Made by a program: the position numbers and the translations under genes. A stretch of DNA of 64,000 nucleotides from Acaryochloris sp. CCMEE 5410 (GTDB lineage Bacteria; Cyanobacteriota; Cyanobacteriia; Thermosynechococcales; Thermosynechococcaceae): NCBI RefSeq assembly GCF_000238775.2, contig NZ_AFEJ02000002.1, positions 1,721,501 through 1,785,500 of the forward strand. Reading direction: 5' to 3'. This document shows positions 47,132 through 55,848 of the stretch, one piece after another. Numbering within the stretch: the stretch's first letter is position 1; each line of letters starts with the position of its first letter. The notes beneath the pieces were generated by a model that was not told the origin of the DNA, ran no database searches, and saw only the letters and a program-made list of their open reading frames with translations.

Positions 47132-47734
47132 TTAGAATGGGCGGTTCTTAGAGTATAAAACTTCACCCGATTTAGACAGTAGCTCTATCTTTGAACAACA
47201 GTCTTGGTCAGCGGAATCATACTGGAACAGAATGCCCTTCTTCCCTTGACTTGGGATAACCGTCTGACGCTTATCGAGAAATGTCAGCTTTGTGGATTTC
47301 ATCTGCTGCAAAATTTTCGGATCACGGACAACCATCGCCACCTGACCATAGCGCAAGGAGTCTTCAGAACGAGACTCACCTATCTTTTGATAGTTCGTTT
47401 CACTCAGGAAAATAGACACCTTTTTCTGCGGATCATCGGCTGAATTATAAGTGCTTTTGTTAATAGAAAACCCTGTTTTACCATTGTCGAACTCGATGAC
47501 AAGTGCAGAATAGTAACCCGTTAAAAGCCCCTCAGATGGATTATCCCAAAGGATAAATGTGCGAGATGGAGACTCTGTGGTTTCGATCACCTCAGCTTCA
47601 AGCTCTTGGGCCAGAGTTTCAATCTCTTGAGGGGTAAGTTGACGCTGAAACTGATTCACAATCTTTGGCTGACAAGCAAATAGTAAGAGTGAGCAGAGGC
47701 CAATGTTAAAGGCATAGGCAAGAGATTGAGGCAT
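47132..47734 (-). CDS. Putative lipoprotein, unknown
   Basis: 200 residues. The N-terminus has a short hydrophobic segment ending in a lipobox-like LFAC (Cys21), so the mature protein may be lipid-anchored outside the cytoplasm. The rest is soluble (GLLTGYYSALVIEFDNGKTG, VSIFLSETNYQKIGESRSED). No family recognised. It is convergent with the sulfurtransferase gene. Confidence 0.65.
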   Translation of the reverse strand: MPQSLAYAFNIGLCSLLLFACQPKIVNQFQRQLTPQEIETLAQELEAEVIETTESPSRTFILWDNPSEGLLTGYYSALVIEFDNGKTGFSINKSTYNSADDPQKKVSIFLSETNYQKIGESRSEDSLRYGQVAMVVRDPKILQQMKSTKLTFLDKRQTVIPSQGKKGILFQYDSADQDCCSKIELLSKSGEVLYSKNRPF

Positions 47735-47893
47735 GGTTAAGTCGTCTTATTTGTTTGAACCATTGTCGAGAAAGCTTACTCTAGCAGGATAGTGGATTGA
47801 CGATGAACAGAGTCGTCCTCACCAAATCCCGATATACTGCTTGCAGCAATTTGAATTGCCTAGCCGATTTTCGTTAATTGTAGTTGGGTGCTT

Positions 47894-48865
47894 ATGGCTG
47901 AAACGACCTGGAATCGTCATCATATTTTGTCTCTGGCAGACTTTAGCGCCGATGAACTAAATATCGTCTTACAAACAGCCAATAGCTTCAAAGACGTGCT
48001 GTACCGCAAGACTAAAAAAGTCCCCACCTTGCAGGCCCGGTTAGTCACGAATCTATTCTTTGAGCCATCCACCCGTACCCGCAGCAGTTTTGAGCTGGCT
48101 GCTAAACGCCTCTCTGCAGACGTCCTCAACTTCTCCCCAGGCACCTCTTCTTTGAGTAAAGGGGAGACTATTCTGGATACGGCCAAAACCTTCTTGGCAA
48201 TGGGGGCAGATATGATGGTGATTCGCCATCAGCATTCGGGGGTTCCCCAGATGATTGCCCAAGCTATGGACGATCTGGGAGAGCAGGTCGGTGTTCTCAA
48301 TGCGGGCGATGGGTTTCACGAGCATCCTTCCCAAGGGTTACTGGACCTGTTTACCCTATGCACAAACCTAGATCCGGATCAGCCAACTACTCACCTACTG
48401 ACGGGTAAAAAGATTGCCATTGTCGGCGATATTTTGCATTCGCGGGTGGCGCGTTCGAATCTTTCTAGCCTGGTCACCTGCGGAGCAGATGTGCATCTAG
48501 CAGGTCCACCGACCCTTTTGCCCAAAGAGTTCGCAGACTATGGTGCTCAAGTTCATTGGTCTCTTGAACCGGCTCTGGAACAGGCGGATTTTGTGATGAC
48601 GCTACGCTTGCAGCATGAGCGGATGAGTCAGCATTTGATTCCCAGTATTCGGGAGTATCACCAGCGGTTTGGGATTACCCGCGATCGCATCCAGCGATGC
48701 CAACCCCATGTCAAAGTGCTGCACCCCGGCCCCGTTAATCGAGGCGTCGAAATCAGCTCTGATCTGATGGATGACGAAAGCCTCAGCCTCATTCCCCATC
48801 AGGTGACCAGCGGTATTGCCGTGCGCATGGCGCTGCTTTATCTGATCAGTAACCGCAGCCGCTAG
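47894..48865 (+). CDS. pyrB: Aspartate carbamoyltransferase catalytic subunit
   Basis: 323 residues from ATG 47894 ([20 protein letters not shown]); a GTG two codons upstream is also in frame. Carbamoyl-phosphate site [31 protein letters not shown], and the C-terminal [20 protein letters not shown] identify the catalytic chain. It makes N-carbamoyl-aspartate from aspartate and carbamoyl phosphate, the committed step of pyrimidine synthesis. No PyrI or PyrC is adjacent. Confidence 0.96.
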   Translation: MAETTWNRHHILSLADFSADELNIVLQTANSFKDVLYRKTKKVPTLQARLVTNLFFEPSTRTRSSFELAAKRLSADVLNFSPGTSSLSKGETILDTAKTFLAMGADMMVIRHQHSGVPQMIAQAMDDLGEQVGVLNAGDGFHEHPSQGLLDLFTLCTNLDPDQPTTHLLTGKKIAIVGDILHSRVARSNLSSLVTCGADVHLAGPPTLLPKEFADYGAQVHWSLEPALEQADFVMTLRLQHERMSQHLIPSIREYHQRFGITRDRIQRCQPHVKVLHPGPVNRGVEISSDLMDDESLSLIPHQVTSGIAVRMALLYLISNRSR

Positions 48866-49011
48866 AATCGAGATCCGGTTTTCCGGCCTGCACAGTCTAG
48901 GCGGGAATTTGCAATACTGGAACAGGACAATCCCAGGTCTTATACCTATAATTAGGACTTCAGACCTGTTTATTCCTGTGAATGCACCTCATACGGCACG
49001 TTTAACCATAT

Positions 49012-49278
49012 ATGTACACCATTGACATTTCCCTTCGCGGCACGCCTTTAGGACTCTCCGTTCAACGCAAAGAATCCGCTGACGCTGAAGCTCTGTATAA
49101 GCAGGTTTTAGAAGCGATCAAATCCGGGAATCCCACCATTTTGGAAATGACTTGCGATCGCGAACCCGATAAAAAAGCCGCCGTTCTCGTCAACGAAATT
49201 ACCGCTGTTCAACTATCGGATAAGTCTGGAGGAGCCGGTGCAGGCCGCGCTGCGGGCTTCTTTGAGCTAGGGGCATGA
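49012..49278 (+). CDS. UPF0367 family protein
   Basis: 88 residues starting MYTIDISLRGTPLGLSVQRK, with EADALYKQV-like helix and FFELGA end. It matches the small cyanobacterial UPF0367 family of unknown function. Its stop overlaps the start of the ABC ATPase gene (ATGA), so translation of the two is coupled, hinting at a shared process. Confidence 0.85.
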   Translation: MYTIDISLRGTPLGLSVQRKESADAEALYKQVLEAIKSGNPTILEMTCDREPDKKAAVLVNEITAVQLSDKSGGAGAGRAAGFFELGA

Positions 49279-49955
49279 CCACCCCTGCCATCCAACTGCA
49301 GAATTTATCCTTTGGATGGTCTAAAGATCAGCCCGTGTTGAAAAACTGTTCACTGCAGGTGCCCAAAGGCCAGTTCTGGATGCTGCTGGGCACCAATGGC
49401 AGTGGCAAATCGACGTTGCTGCGTCTGCTGGTGGGATTACTCAAAGCCCAATCAGGACAAATCGATGTGGCCCAGCCCGTGGGGTTTGTGTTTCAAAACC
49501 CTGACCATCAGTTGGTCATGCCCACCGTCGGGGCAGATGTGGCCTTTGGCCTAGTGGAAGAAAATCTGTCTATGGTTGAAATTCACCATCGAGTCAATGA
49601 AGCCCTAGACGCCGTCAACTTGATCGATCTGAAACGGCGTCCCATCTACGCCCTGAGCGGTGGCCAAAAGCAACGGATTGCGATCGCAGGAGCTATCTCC
49701 CGCCACTGTGAAGTCCTGCTGTTAGATGAACCTACGGCCCTCTTGGATCCAGAAAGCCAAAGCGATTTAGTTGCCCAAGTCCAGCGGCTGGTCAAAAAGC
49801 GGGGTATAACGGCCCTGTGGGTCACCCACCGTCTAGAAGAACTGGACTATTGCGATGGCGCTTTCCTGTTGGAACAGGGGCAGGTGATTGATCAAGGTCA
49901 ACCGCAATCCATGCGAGAGAAGCTGATTAAACGCTGGCAAGCGGCATCCCGTTAA
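49275..49955 (+). CDS. ABC transporter ATP-binding protein (CbiO/Ecf-like)
   Basis: 226 residues. Walker A GTNGSGKST, Q-loop VGFVFQNPDHQLVMPTV, signature ALSGGQKQRIAIAG, Walker B LLLDEPTALLDP, switch His in WVTHRLEEL. The FQNPDHQ motif is characteristic of energy-coupling-factor (CbiO/EcfA) ATPases for metal or vitamin import. No EcfT or S component is adjacent. It overlaps UPF0367 by four bases. Confidence 0.9.
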   Translation: MTTPAIQLQNLSFGWSKDQPVLKNCSLQVPKGQFWMLLGTNGSGKSTLLRLLVGLLKAQSGQIDVAQPVGFVFQNPDHQLVMPTVGADVAFGLVEENLSMVEIHHRVNEALDAVNLIDLKRRPIYALSGGQKQRIAIAGAISRHCEVLLLDEPTALLDPESQSDLVAQVQRLVKKRGITALWVTHRLEELDYCDGAFLLEQGQVIDQGQPQSMREKLIKRWQAASR

Positions 49956-49979
49956 GGGTTCAGCGAGTCAAGCTTACCG

Positions 49980-50957
49980 CTAGACAATCTGAATCTGGCC
50001 TGCACCCAAATTCGCTTTGTTGAGCAAGGTGCCCACCAGAATCTGCTGAGCTGCACCACTTCCATCCGCATCGTAAAACAGCTCACCCTTGGCTTGATCG
50101 TAGATAAAACGCTGCTCCCCAGTGGTCGCTGCGGCCCCCAGGGCAAACTGTTGATCGGAGATTAGCCCCAGGGGAAGGGTATTAAGCTGGGCAGAACGGA
50201 ATGCGATCTCATCTTCACCCACCACAAAATCAGCAATGGTGCCCTTATTGTTAGCGGTGGCTTCTAACACAAAGAGATCGCTGCCGCCGCCACCCACGAG
50301 ATAGTCTTGCCCAGCACCACCGGTCAGGGAATCATCTCCATCGCCACCATTTAAGTTATCGTTGCCATAGGATCCCCAGAGGATATCATTGCCTTCATGG
50401 CCGCTGAGGGAGTCCTCTCCATAGGCACCGTTGAGGTGGTCATCCCCTAGGCTTCCCCCTAAATAATCATCTCCATCGCCACCATCGAGGGTATCCTTGC
50501 CTTCGCCTCCCCAGAGGGTGTCATGGCCTTGATGGCCTCGGAGAAAATCATTACCACGGTAGCCATCTAGGGTATCGTCTCCCCAGCTTCCCCCCAGATA
50601 GTCATCGCCGTCGCCCCCTTGGAGACTATCATCGCCATTGGCCCCCCACAGGTGGTCATCTCCTTCGTGACCATTTAGGGTGTCATTCCCATTGCCACCA
50701 TCCAGGCGATCATCCCCTAAACTCCCGCCTAAATAGTCATTACCATCTAGACCCTGGAGGGTATCATTGCCCGCAGCTCCCCAGAGGGTGTCATTCCCAT
50801 CATGACCATTCAGAGAGTCATGGCCCTCTCCCCCATCTAAATTATCGTCACCATAGGACCCCCAAAGGGTGTCATCTCCTTCATGGCCATTGAGAGTATC
50901 ATTGCCCCGATGGCCATTGAGGTGGTCATTGCCTAAACTCCCGCCAAGGTAGTCTTC
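49980..50957 (-). pseudogene. Detached 3' part of the G8-PKD-RTX gene (frameshifted)
   Basis: The frame is open from the stop at 49980 back to the lesion near 50957, with no start codon of its own that makes sense. It encodes about 215 residues of further RTX nonapeptides (EDYLGGSLGNDHLNGH-like) and then about 110 residues without repeats (SDLFVLEATANNKGTIADFV ... LLNKANLGAGQIQIV), the usual C-terminal cap and secretion region. Adding one base in the G4 run at 50957-50960 (plus-strand C) joins it to the upstream frame as a 1631-residue protein. Confidence 0.88.
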
Positions 50958-51850
50958 CCCTCTCCCCCATCGAGGGTGTCCTCACCTTCTCCCCCCCAGA
51001 GGGTGTCATTCCCTTGATGCCCCCGGAGAAAATCGTTACCGCGATAGCCATCCAGGGTATCGCTGCCCCAGCTACCGCCAAGGTAATCGTTGCCGTCACC
51101 GCCCTGGAGGCTATCATCACCATTAGCGCCCCACAGGTGGTCGTCTCCTTCGTGACCATTCAGGGTGTCATTTCCATTGCCGCCATCCAGGCGATCCTTA
51201 CCTAAACTCCCCCCTAAGGAATCATTGCCTTCTCCCCCCTGCAGGGTGTCTTCACCTTCGCCACCCCATAGCGTGTCATCGCCTTCATGGCCGTTCAGGG
51301 AATCATTACCGCGATAGCCATCCAGGGTATCATTGCCCCAGCTTCCCCCCAGATAGTCATCTCCGTCTCCACCGATCAGGTTATCGTCTCCCTCGGCGCC
51401 CCACAGATGGTCATTGCCCTCATGGCCATGGAGGAAGTCATTCCCCTTGCCACCATTGAGGTGGTCATCTCCTAAACTGCCTCCTAAATTGTCATCCCCC
51501 TCTCCACCATCGAGGGTATCCTGACCTTCACCGCCCCAAAGGGTGTCATTGCCTTGGTGGCCCCGGAGAAAATCATTACCGCGATAGCCATCCAGGGTAT
51601 CATTGCCCCAGCTGCCGCCTAGGTAGTCGTTGCCGTCACCGCCTTGGATACTATCATTGCCATTGGCCCCCCACAAATGGTCATCTCCTGCATGGCCATG
51701 GAGAAAGTCATCTCCATCCCCGCCATCCAGCCGATCGTCTCCTGCATGACCCGCTAAATAGTCATCTCCGTCCAGCCCTTTGAGAGTATCATTGCCATCC
51801 CCCCCGTAGAGCTTGTCATTCACAGCTCCACCGGAGCCATTGTCATCAAA
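50300..51850 (-). repeat. RTX array with 45-residue (135-bp) super-repeats
   Basis: Nonapeptides GGxGxDxLx are grouped in fives. Units begin alternately LGGSWGNDTLDGYRGNDFLR and LGGSLGDDHLNGGKGNDFLH, each 45 residues long, so the DNA repeats at 135 and 270 bp with near-identical blocks (compare around 50545, 51025 and 51560). It binds calcium in RTX proteins. The repeats give ample substrate for slippage and unequal recombination; the frameshift lies inside. Confidence 0.85.
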
Positions 51851-54800
51851 GGCCGTTCCTCGAAAAATTAGAGGCAGGGTGTCAATACGAGTCGTACTAA
51901 CGGGAACAGAATTGACGGAACCATCCCCTGTGAGCAAGATGTTATCGACCGCAACCCAATCATCCCCATCATTGGTGCCCACCGTATTGATCTGGAAGAC
52001 CAGAAATTGGTAGCCCTCGCCAAAATCGATATCCCAAGAGAGGGTTGTCCAATCAAAGTCATCGCCGCCAAAGGTCTGTTGCACTAGGACCTGGCGCTCC
52101 ATGGGTAATGCCCCCGCCTGGTAAGGCCCCTGGTTGGTATTGGCGTTGTTAAAAAATTCGCCATTCACCCCCCACAGGCTAATCGTAATTTCGTTATTTT
52201 CTCCAGTGCCGCCTTCCAGGTTTCGCAAGTCCAGGCTGAGGGTTTGCATCCCTCGTCGCACCGCACTGTCGTAGATAATTTGCCCAAGATTGGAACGACT
52301 CGCCGCTTCCTGGGAGAGGACCACGCCCCCGCCTTGACCAATAGCAGCATCCCAGGAGACGCCATTAGCTGCATACCACCCTAAGTTGGCGCTTGTACTA
52401 TGGTTGATACCATCCGTTTTAAAGACTGGATTGACGGAAAAATCGCCGTTACCAAACGCATTGACATATTGGGTTGGCGTCACCTCAATGGTTTGCGAGA
52501 GGGAGCGAGTCGCCCCATATTCATCCCAAATCTGTAGGGTAATGTTATGGGAACCGGCTTTGTCAAAAACATAGCTCGTTTGGCGACCAAATCGATCCGC
52601 CACATTGTCCCCATCAAAATCCCAGGCATAGCTCACAATCCCTCGACTCGGATTATCGATAAATGTCGAATCTGGATCAAAAGATGAGCTGGCATCGAAG
52701 CCCATCGCCAGTCCCCCAATGGCTTGACTGGTAAATAGAACCGAGGGGGCTAAGTTACCAGGGACATCCGAAAACGTATTATTGCCCTGAATCTGAAAGA
52801 AAGAAGGGAAGTCTGGATCCTTAATCGTAATATGGGGCGGTGTTAGGCCAAAATGCTGGTCATTATTGACCAGGGTGCTATCTTTTAACGAAGACCCCAC
52901 AAAATCCCTATCGGCATCGTAGGGGACCGCTATACCGGTCTTAAAGCCTTCAATATGCAGATTGATGTATCGCTGCTCTAACGAAGTGTCATTGACATGA
53001 ACCCCTGTGCCAATGGGTTGACCAGAATGAATTAACCCATTGATGAGGTCAACATTACCGCTATACCGTAAGAGCACCCCATTATGGCGAATATTCCACA
53101 GGGCAAAATTATCAATCACGGACCGATAATCATGGGCCGTAAAGGTGGGCACACTGATGTTTAACTGGCCATCTTGGTTGGTCATGCGTGACCAGAGGCT
53201 AATGCCTGACGTCGAGTTATAGCTCTGAAAGCCGCTGAGTTTCCGCAATGGCACCGCTGCCACATCAATCGTACTCTCGTCTGCAGTACCTTTAGCGATA
53301 TCCTGCAAGCCCGGTGGCAGAATGTTGACATCAACCGTTTGCGCATCGCGAACCGATTCAGTCCCCGCATCAAGCCCCAACAGTTCGATGGCAGATCCAG
53401 CCGCACTCACGGCAATATTGTCAATGATGGCAACCTGAGCTGCCCCTTGCACCCAATAGCCATCACCATTGAAGCCAAAATCAAAGAGATTGGTGCGCGG
53501 AGACAAAGGATTAATATCATGGCCAGGGCTGGCATCCCCGGTGGTTTTGATGGTTAGATTGTTACGCCAAGTGCCAATTTCGTTCCCCGACTCGGCGACA
53601 ATGCCTGCCCCCACCACATCAAAGACCACATTATCTTCTAGAACTGCATGACTATCGTGGTGGACGATCCCCCAACCCGGACTGCCAACGACGGCATTAC
53701 CTTGAGCCACAGCGGGGATGCCATTAATATCCTCGGCACCAGTTCGATGAAAATGGAGGGCATACCGACCTCTGGGGTTAGTCCCTGTACCGACGGAACC
53801 ATCCACGTTCTGGCCAGGATCATCGACGATTAAATTCTTATCGGAGCGGCCTAAATTATAAAAACCAGCATTGAGCACCTGAACATCAGCATTGTGCATA
53901 AACATGACGTGTCCACGCTGCTGATTCGAAATTTGGTCTGCATTTTCCGTCTCAAACACAACATTGCGGCTGGTATTCGCAATATACAAATTCACCTGAT
54001 CTTGTAATCCGTCAGGCCTTTTATGATCAAATCGGAGAACCGAGTTATCTCCAGTCAAAATATTGTTGTTCGTAAACCGAATCCGATTGCCGTTGATTTC
54101 TGTAATCGTCAGCACTTCATCCTGAAAACGGGTGTTATCGGCATTGGAGCCTCTCCAGTTGTAGGCCGTACCGCCCAAAACAAGCTGATCGCCCACTTTC
54201 CAGCCTAAGGGACCACCCGTTCCGTCCAGCTTGAGCACCAGCTCGTTATCCCCAGCCATGGGATCCTGTTCCAGGGCCACAAAATCTAATTTTTCGGCAC
54301 CATAGATTCTGGCTTTACCATGGCTGATCAAACCTCTGCTGAGCTGCCTTGGGTCCCACTGGGTATCGATGGGACTATCACTGGTAAAGGTGATTCGGGT
54401 GGTGACATCGGCTTGGACCGGATTATCTTCCGTACCAATCAGCAATGTCCCTGATGGAGACACGGCAAAGGTATCTAGCAGTAGCTGCGTATCTTGATCC
54501 GAAGAAAATTGGAGGGTGCCATCGACTCGTAGCGTATCAATGCGGGCAGTACTCTCTTGGTCATAGGTAACCTTGACCCCGTGGGCAATCACAACTTTGG
54601 CGTCATCACCAGGGATCTGCCCACCTTCCCAGGTATTGGGGTCAAACCATGATCCATCCCGTATCGCTTTGTGGGTGGCTTGGGAATGGGGGACGAGATC
54701 CAAAAAAGCTGCGTGCTCATGTTGTTTGCCTGGATTATCTGCATGGGGTTGCCCCATCCCCCCATGAGACATGGGGTGGGCCGTATTTGGTGTATGAGAC

Positions 54801-54874
54801 ATACCAGAGGTATGTGAAGCACCAGAAGTATGTGCAGTACCCGGTGTGTGTGATGTGTGTTGATGAGTTTGCAT
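50933..54874 (-). CDS. G8-PKD-RTX surface/secreted protein, truncated by frameshift
   Basis: 1313 residues from MQTHQHTSHTPGTAHTSG (ATG 54874; an upstream Met at 54922 is in frame but less likely). The first 60 residues are His/Thr/Ser-rich, with repeats of the HTSG/HTPx kind. A G8 domain follows (RDGSWFDPNTWEGGQIPGDD, VVIAHGVKVTYD). Next is a right-handed beta-helix-like region with GRYALHFHRTGAEDINGIP and GWGIVHHDSHAVLEDNVVFD, as in CEMIP/TMEM2-type hyaluronan-binding proteins. A PKD domain (ASSSFDPDS ... SYAWDFDGDNVADRFG), a carbohydrate-binding-like segment and an RTX array complete it. The frame closes early at GEGKTTLAGV after a one-base loss. There is no Sec signal; type I export would need the C-terminus, now out of frame. 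Confidence 0.88.
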   Translation of the reverse strand: MQTHQHTSHTPGTAHTSGASHTSGMSHTPNTAHPMSHGGMGQPHADNPGKQHEHAAFLDLVPHSQATHKAIRDGSWFDPNTWEGGQIPGDDAKVVIAHGVKVTYDQESTARIDTLRVDGTLQFSSDQDTQLLLDTFAVSPSGTLLIGTEDNPVQADVTTRITFTSDSPIDTQWDPRQLSRGLISHGKARIYGAEKLDFVALEQDPMAGDNELVLKLDGTGGPLGWKVGDQLVLGGTAYNWRGSNADNTRFQDEVLTITEINGNRIRFTNNNILTGDNSVLRFDHKRPDGLQDQVNLYIANTSRNVVFETENADQISNQQRGHVMFMHNADVQVLNAGFYNLGRSDKNLIVDDPGQNVDGSVGTGTNPRGRYALHFHRTGAEDINGIPAVAQGNAVVGSPGWGIVHHDSHAVLEDNVVFDVVGAGIVAESGNEIGTWRNNLTIKTTGDASPGHDINPLSPRTNLFDFGFNGDGYWVQGAAQVAIIDNIAVSAAGSAIELLGLDAGTESVRDAQTVDVNILPPGLQDIAKGTADESTIDVAAVPLRKLSGFQSYNSTSGISLWSRMTNQDGQLNISVPTFTAHDYRSVIDNFALWNIRHNGVLLRYSGNVDLINGLIHSGQPIGTGVHVNDTSLEQRYINLHIEGFKTGIAVPYDADRDFVGSSLKDSTLVNNDQHFGLTPPHITIKDPDFPSFFQIQGNNTFSDVPGNLAPSVLFTSQAIGGLAMGFDASSSFDPDSTFIDNPSRGIVSYAWDFDGDNVADRFGRQTSYVFDKAGSHNITLQIWDEYGATRSLSQTIEVTPTQYVNAFGNGDFSVNPVFKTDGINHSTSANLGWYAANGVSWDAAIGQGGGVVLSQEAASRSNLGQIIYDSAVRRGMQTLSLDLRNLEGGTGENNEITISLWGVNGEFFNNANTNQGPYQAGALPMERQVLVQQTFGGDDFDWTTLSWDIDFGEGYQFLVFQINTVGTNDGDDWVAVDNILLTGDGSVNSVPVSTTRIDTLPLIFRGTAFDDNGSGGAVNDKLYGGDGNDTLKGLDGDDYLAGHAGDDRLDGGDGDDFLHGHAGDDHLWGANGNDSIQGGDGNDYLGGSWGNDTLDGYRGNDFLRGHQGNDTLWGGEGQDTLDGGEGDDNLGGSLGDDHLNGGKGNDFLHGHEGNDHLWGAEGDDNLIGGDGDDYLGGSWGNDTLDGYRGNDSLNGHEGDDTLWGGEGEDTLQGGEGNDSLGGSLGKDRLDGGNGNDTLNGHEGDDHLWGANGDDSLQGGDGNDYLGGSWGSDTLDGYRGNDFLRGHQGNDTLWGGEGEDTLDGGEGKTTLAGV

Positions 54875-55848
54875 AGAAAACTGGATCTTGCGATCGCAAG
54901 ATCTCCCCCAAAAAAAGATCAAAGTCTGGTCCTACTACGTCAGCGATAGCAACCAGTGAACAAATTTTTTTTGCAGCAAACCTAGATAAGCCACGATTAT
55001 TTATCTAGGTTTGTTGCGATATTCTAAATTTCTAGAAAATACTGGGTGAGGAACTCGGCTCAGGACAGGAAAATAAAAGCATGGCAATCTGGTAAATACA
55101 AATCCTTGGGAAATCCAAAAAAATCAAGAAATAGCCTGAAAAACTCTTCCTATAAACATTGATCTTAAAAATGATGCACCCTGCATTTTGGATCAATATT
55201 TTTCTAAGTATTTAGGGAGTTTTTTGATCCTGGCTATGCCTAAATCAGATAAATTTTGAGCCTAAAAAACAGCCCTATACCAGTTATAGTACCCATTCTA
55301 TGGTGATGGCTCTACACAAATAACTCGGCCTAATGTATATTTTCTCCGTATACATAAAATGTACAAATACTGAGACTAATCAATAAAAAGCTAAAATCAA
55401 AAAATATTTGCTTCTTAAGTTAATAACAAATAGCCTAAAAATATAGACATACACTAATCACGACAGAGAAAAAATTTTTTCCTGATATAAATATATTTCA
55501 ACAAGTTTTATTCCTAAAAAATGATTTAAGTTATACTTATTCTCAAGATTTTTTTTAGCTAAATGCGACAATTCCCTCTCGATGGCAAGGGGTTTTAAAA
55601 GGGTTGGTGACTAGATGATTACCCCGGCTCCCTGCGATCTCATGGCTTATCAGATCGAAATGGCTTAAAAGATCTAAGCAATGAAGAGATTTCTGGTCTA
55701 GAACAGAGATAGGTCGCTGTCTAGGTATGTTTATAAGATCATCGGCGAGAAACTTCTCCAGGGATAACCAGTCTCTATTCAAGCAGCAGGTTATCACCGC
55801 CTTGTTATCGGCTCATATTATGCATTCAACCTTTAGGAGCTTTGGTGT
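54875..55848. other. Long AT-rich intergenic region
   Basis: About 970 bp between the divergent RTX and glycoside hydrolase genes. It holds a 17-bp inverted repeat (54973-55017), a very AT-rich core (about 55320-55555) and no clear gene. A minus-strand frame at 55555-55797 (80 codons, GTG start) has natural-looking composition but no recognised family. Confidence 0.55.
54973..55017. promoter_or_regulatory. 17-bp inverted repeat upstream of the G8-RTX gene
   Basis: GCAGCAAACCTAGATAA (54973-54989) and TTATCTAGGTTTGTTGC (55001-55017) pair at 16 of 17 positions plus one wobble, around an 11-base loop, about 100 bp before the start codon. It has no T tract in the sense of either flanking gene. 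It is a candidate operator or leader hairpin. Confidence 0.45.

Noticed and set aside
51014-51475. Open frames on the plus strand rich in Ile/Ala/Val across the RTX array
   Set aside because: They are mirror images of the GGxGxDxL coding repeats; no ribosome-binding sites or family resemblance.
50300-51850. Tandem DNA repeats that look like a CRISPR or minisatellite array
   Set aside because: The repeats are in frame, without unique spacers, and encode RTX nonapeptides.
55555-55797. 80-codon minus-strand frame in the AT-rich gap
   Set aside because: GTG start, no clear Shine-Dalgarno, no family recognised. It overlaps the likely promoter of the glycoside hydrolase gene. Left as a possibility only.
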